Position numbers and translations under genes: made by a program | Notes under the pieces: model-generated | Databases searched by the model: none | Told to the model about the DNA's origin: nothing | What the model saw: the letters and a program-made list of their open reading frames with translations, nothing else | Shown: in pieces, positions 7,064 to 9,271 of the stretch | How the letters are laid out: every line of letters starts with the position of its first letter | How positions within the stretch are numbered: the stretch's first letter is position 1 | Origin: JBDTNQ01 sp039933635 | GTDB lineage: Bacteria; Acidobacteriota; Vicinamibacteria; Vicinamibacterales; SCN-69-37 | Length of the DNA stretch: 9,271 nucleotides | Assembly (NCBI GenBank): GCA_039933635.1 | Contig: JBDTNQ010000141.1 | Location: forward strand, 1-9,271 | Direction of reading: 5' to 3'

Positions 7064-7273
7064 TCAGAGATAGCCGAAAAGACCGCGCAACGCGTCGTAG
7101 ATCACACTGCCGATGGCGCGCATGAACGGATCGATATCACCAGTCGAGACCGCCGTCGAGACGGTCACGGGATCGGTGGCGAGCAACCAGATCGTGGCGC
7201 CCGCCACGGTGGCGGCGACGATGCCGATAATCGCGATGAGACTCATGCTCCATCGCGCAACGCCGCGGTCCAT
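7064..7273 (-). CDS. Putative small single-span membrane protein
   Basis: Up to 69 residues. The main visible feature is one hydrophobic segment (about residues 11-31, rich in Ile, Ala and Val), followed by a short polar region with STGDIDPF and an amphipathic C-terminal tail ending LRGLFGYL. The ATG at 7273 has an in-frame TAG five codons upstream and no ribosome binding site. A TGC-TAGACT resembling an extended -10 box lies 9 nt before it, which would suit a near-leaderless transcript. The internal ATG at 7246 gives a 60-residue protein starting at the hydrophobic segment, with GGAG almost touching the start. No function can be assigned. The sensible membrane-protein composition and its position in a gap of matching strand support it, but its small size leaves doubt. 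Confidence 0.5.
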   Translation of the reverse strand: MDRGVARWSMSLIAIIGIVAATVAGATIWLLATDPVTVSTAVSTGDIDPFMRAIGSVIYDALRGLFGYL

Positions 7274-7334
7274 AGGTTCGTCAGTCTAGCATCCTGATTC
7301 GCGCACGCGACGCTGTCGCTGGAGTCATATGCGC

Positions 7335-7355
7335 GTCGGCGCGTCGCGCGCCGAC
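7335..7355. repeat. Strong 9-bp hairpin downstream of the M16 operon, possible terminator
   Basis: GTCGGCGCG (7335-7343) pairs perfectly with CGCGCCGAC (7347-7355) around a TCG loop. It starts 40 nt after the M16 stop codon, where a minus-strand terminator would be expected. A smaller hairpin, GCGAC-GCT-GTCGC, lies just beyond at 7307-7319. Neither is followed by a T-run, so they may act as an RNA 3'-end barrier or a protein site rather than a classical intrinsic terminator. Confidence 0.5.
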
Positions 7356-7394
7356 CAGGCGACCTACTAACTGGTTCTGAGTGGTACAGGAGCG

Positions 7395-8747
7395 TTAGAA
7401 CTCAGGCGAGACAATGGATACCGTCCGTCCGATAGCTTCGAGCGGGGCGGCGCACACGGCCGCGTCGCCGACCACGACGACCGTCGCTTCGCTCGGCCTG
7501 ATCCACGCACGCGCGGCATCGCGAACCGCCGTCCCCGTGACGTGCTGGATCGCGGGGACGAAGCGATCAAAGGTTTCGTCGGGCAACGCATGGGTGGCCA
7601 ACTGGACCGCCGCGCGTGCGATTTGGGCTGCCGTCTCGAAATTGCGCACGTAGCCGCGCGTCAATGACGCTTTCGCGGCGTCCAGTTCATCCGCGGGAAC
7701 CGAGTCTTCACCCACGCGCCCGAATTCCTCGAGCACGTCCGTCACGGCCGCCGCGGTGGCATCGGCCTGCACGCTCGTGTCGCAGGAGAACGTGCCCGCG
7801 ACGCGCCGGAAGTCGAACGACGTCCGTGCGCCATACGTCACGCCCTTTTCTTCGCGCAGGCGGCGATTGATCCGGCTCGTGAATTGACCGCCAAGCACCG
7901 CGTTGAGCGTCACCAGGGCGTGATAGACCGGCGTCGAGCGCGGCGGTCCCACGTGGCCGATGCGTAACTCCGACTGCGGTGATCCGGGACGGTCGACGAG
8001 CAGCACGCGCGGATCGGCAGGCTCGTCCGGCGTCGCCGTCGGGGCCGGCACCGCCATCTTGGCCTGCCATGCGCCAAACGCCCGCCCGGCGTGAGACGCC
8101 ACGTCCTGCGGCTCGATGTCCCCCACCACAATCAGCGTGGCCGCGGCCGGCGCGTACATCCGGCGCCAGAACTCCTGCGCGTCAGCGAGCGTGACGGCCT
8201 CGAGCGACGACGTCGTGCCGAGCGCGCCGTGGCCGTACGCATGCCCGCCGAAGAGGGCTGACACGTACGCGCGATCGGCCATGGTGGTCGCCGATCGACT
8301 GAGCTGTCGGAGCCGGTTCAGCCGGAGTTCGCGGACGCGCGCGAAATCGCCTGCCTCCAGCCTCGGCCGAATCACCACGTCGGCCATCAGGACCAATGCC
8401 TCGGGCAGGAAGCGCGCCAGGCCGGAGATCGACAGCGTTGTCGCGTCCGGACCGACGTCGATGTCGAGCTGTGTTCCAAGTTGCCCGAACGCGTCGGCGA
8501 GAACGATGGCATCGCGCGAGCCGGCACCTTCGTCGAGCAGATCACCCGTCAGGCTCGCAAGACCGGGCAACGGCGCGGGGTCGTCACCGGTTCCGCGGGA
8601 CAGCACGAGGGTCGCGCTCGCAACGGGCGCCCCGCGATACGGGATCGTCCACACGCTCAGGCCGTTGTCGAGGCGCCCTCGAGCAATCGGCGGAAAGCGA
8701 ATCGCGGTTGGATCCCCTGGCGACGGACGATCAAAGCGTGGCGTCAT
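7395..8747 (-). CDS. M16 family peptidase, non-zinc (Arg/Tyr) subunit
   Basis: 450 residues with two M16 half-domains. The position of the zinc-binding HxxEH motif is occupied by S65-L-T-G68-D69 (in GLASLTGDLLDEG), so all three catalytic or ligand residues are lost. The C-terminal domain keeps LREEKGVTYG (297-306), with Arg298 and Tyr305 matching the family's Arg/Tyr substrate-carbonyl pair. In heterodimeric M16B enzymes, such as the Sphingomonas pair SPH2681/SPH2682, one subunit has the zinc site and the other the Arg/Tyr pair; this is the second type. Its ATG overlaps the upstream gene's stop by 4 nt (ATGA), as expected for subunits made together. No signal peptide is evident at the chosen start, although M16B proteins are often periplasmic. 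Family assignment is firm, and the dimer role follows from family knowledge. Confidence 0.92.
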   Translation of the reverse strand: MTPRFDRPSPGDPTAIRFPPIARGRLDNGLSVWTIPYRGAPVASATLVLSRGTGDDPAPLPGLASLTGDLLDEGAGSRDAIVLADAFGQLGTQLDIDVGPDATTLSISGLARFLPEALVLMADVVIRPRLEAGDFARVRELRLNRLRQLSRSATTMADRAYVSALFGGHAYGHGALGTTSSLEAVTLADAQEFWRRMYAPAAATLIVVGDIEPQDVASHAGRAFGAWQAKMAVPAPTATPDEPADPRVLLVDRPGSPQSELRIGHVGPPRSTPVYHALVTLNAVLGGQFTSRINRRLREEKGVTYGARTSFDFRRVAGTFSCDTSVQADATAAAVTDVLEEFGRVGEDSVPADELDAAKASLTRGYVRNFETAAQIARAAVQLATHALPDETFDRFVPAIQHVTGTAVRDAARAWIRPSEATVVVVGDAAVCAAPLEAIGRTVSIVSPEF

Positions 8748-9271
8748 GCCGCGGGACGTTCCACGCGTTCAGCGTTCGAGAGCGTGGGCTGCTCCGTGCC
8801 CTGCGGCACGACGGCCAGCGTCACGGCTGCGGGCTTACACAGCCAGTCCGCCACCGAGGAACGCAGGGTCGCCCGGGTCGCGTGGAGATAGCGATCGAGG
8901 TCCGCCTGGAAACTGTCCGGGTTCGATCGGTAGATGTTGTAGGCGTTCAGCTGATCGGCCTTGCCGCCGAATCCGCCCAGCGACTCCACGCGAAACACGA
9001 ACGCGGTCTCAGCTTGCACCCGGCCGCGCGTCAGCTCGCGCTCGGTCGGGCCGTCGTCGGCAAACCTGTGGAGCTCCTCGTAGATCGCCGCCTCCAGTTC
9101 ATCGAGCGTGCGCCCAGGCGCCGCGGACGCGACGACCTGAAACGTTCCACCGAGCTCGCGCGAGGTCTGTCCCGCCGCCAGCTCGACCGCAATCCGCCGC
9201 TCGTGAATCAAGCGGCCATAGAGGCGCGACGTGCGCCCGTTGGCCACGAGATCGGACACGAGATCGAGTTC
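8744..9271 (-). CDS. M16 family peptidase, probable zinc-bearing subunit (5' part outside window)
   Basis: The last 175 residues of an M16 peptidase whose N-terminal part, including any HxxEH motif, lies beyond the right edge. The visible start (VSDLVANGRTSRLYGRLIHE) is the typical opening of the second M16 domain. Where the partner has the Arg/Tyr pair, this protein reads LIHERRIAVE, with Ile and Val at those positions, so the pair is absent. That is the expected complement: this subunit should hold the zinc site and the downstream one the Arg/Tyr pair. The stop TGA overlaps the start of the downstream gene. The zinc motif itself cannot be seen here. A GTG at 9257-9259 is an internal codon, not the true start. 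Confidence 0.88.
   Translation of the reverse strand, partial: ELDLVSDLVANGRTSRLYGRLIHERRIAVELAAGQTSRELGGTFQVVASAAPGRTLDELEAAIYEELHRFADDGPTERELTRGRVQAETAFVFRVESLGGFGGKADQLNAYNIYRSNPDSFQADLDRYLHATRATLRSSVADWLCKPAAVTLAVVPQGTEQPTLSNAERVERPAA

Noticed and set aside
5541..7073. Plus-strand open frames across the lipoprotein and secreted-protein region
   Set aside because: The minus strand shows a lipobox, SGNH blocks and a signal peptide; the plus-strand products are Arg-rich and motif-free.
1..9271. tRNA, rRNA, CRISPR arrays, insertion sequences, attachment sites, defence genes
   Set aside because: I looked for repeats with regular spacing, terminal inverted repeats, transposase or integrase motifs and cloverleaf patterns and saw none.

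Overview
The window looks like a stretch of chromosome from a GC-rich, Gram-negative-type bacterium. By eye GC is in the mid-60s percent, with strong G/C at third codon positions. A TonB-dependent receptor with an N-terminal carboxypeptidase-regulatory-like domain, secreted proteins with Ala/Pro/Gly-Arg-Gly tails and several scattered secreted hydrolases resemble Acidobacteriota of the Vicinamibacteria type. That placement is inference from gene style, not from a marker gene.

Layout. (1) Positions 1-2060, minus strand: a TonB-dependent outer-membrane receptor, open throughout and cut by the left edge near its C-terminus. (2) Positions 2061-2193: a divergent intergenic region with one 13-nt palindrome. 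(3) Positions 2194-5557, plus strand: a tightly packed three-gene unit. It holds a secreted alpha/beta-hydrolase esterase, an amidase-signature amidase and a cytoplasmic alpha/beta hydrolase. Stops and starts overlap at both junctions. (4) Positions 5583-7273, minus strand: an SGNH/GDSL lipoprotein hydrolase convergent with the unit above, a small secreted protein of unknown function, and a putative small single-span membrane protein. (5) Positions 7395-9271, minus strand: a two-gene M16 peptidase operon with a 4-nt overlap. The downstream gene is complete and lacks the zinc motif. The upstream gene is cut by the right edge.

How they may work together. Three of the four hydrolases have a full serine-type catalytic set for ester or amide bonds, and the fourth (the third gene of the plus-strand unit) has a well-supported Ser-Asp-His candidate. 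Two of the four are exported. The receptor diverges from the three-gene unit, so uptake of a substrate followed by periplasmic de-esterification and cytoplasmic amide/ester cleavage is possible, but nothing here identifies that substrate. The M16 pair fits the known heterodimeric M16B arrangement, in which one subunit carries the zinc site and the other the Arg/Tyr pair. I see no mobile element, CRISPR array, RNA gene or defence system. No stretch above 300 bases is without a gene. I did not find a clearly novel system; the best leads are the hydrolase unit and the unusual alpha/beta hydrolase in it.
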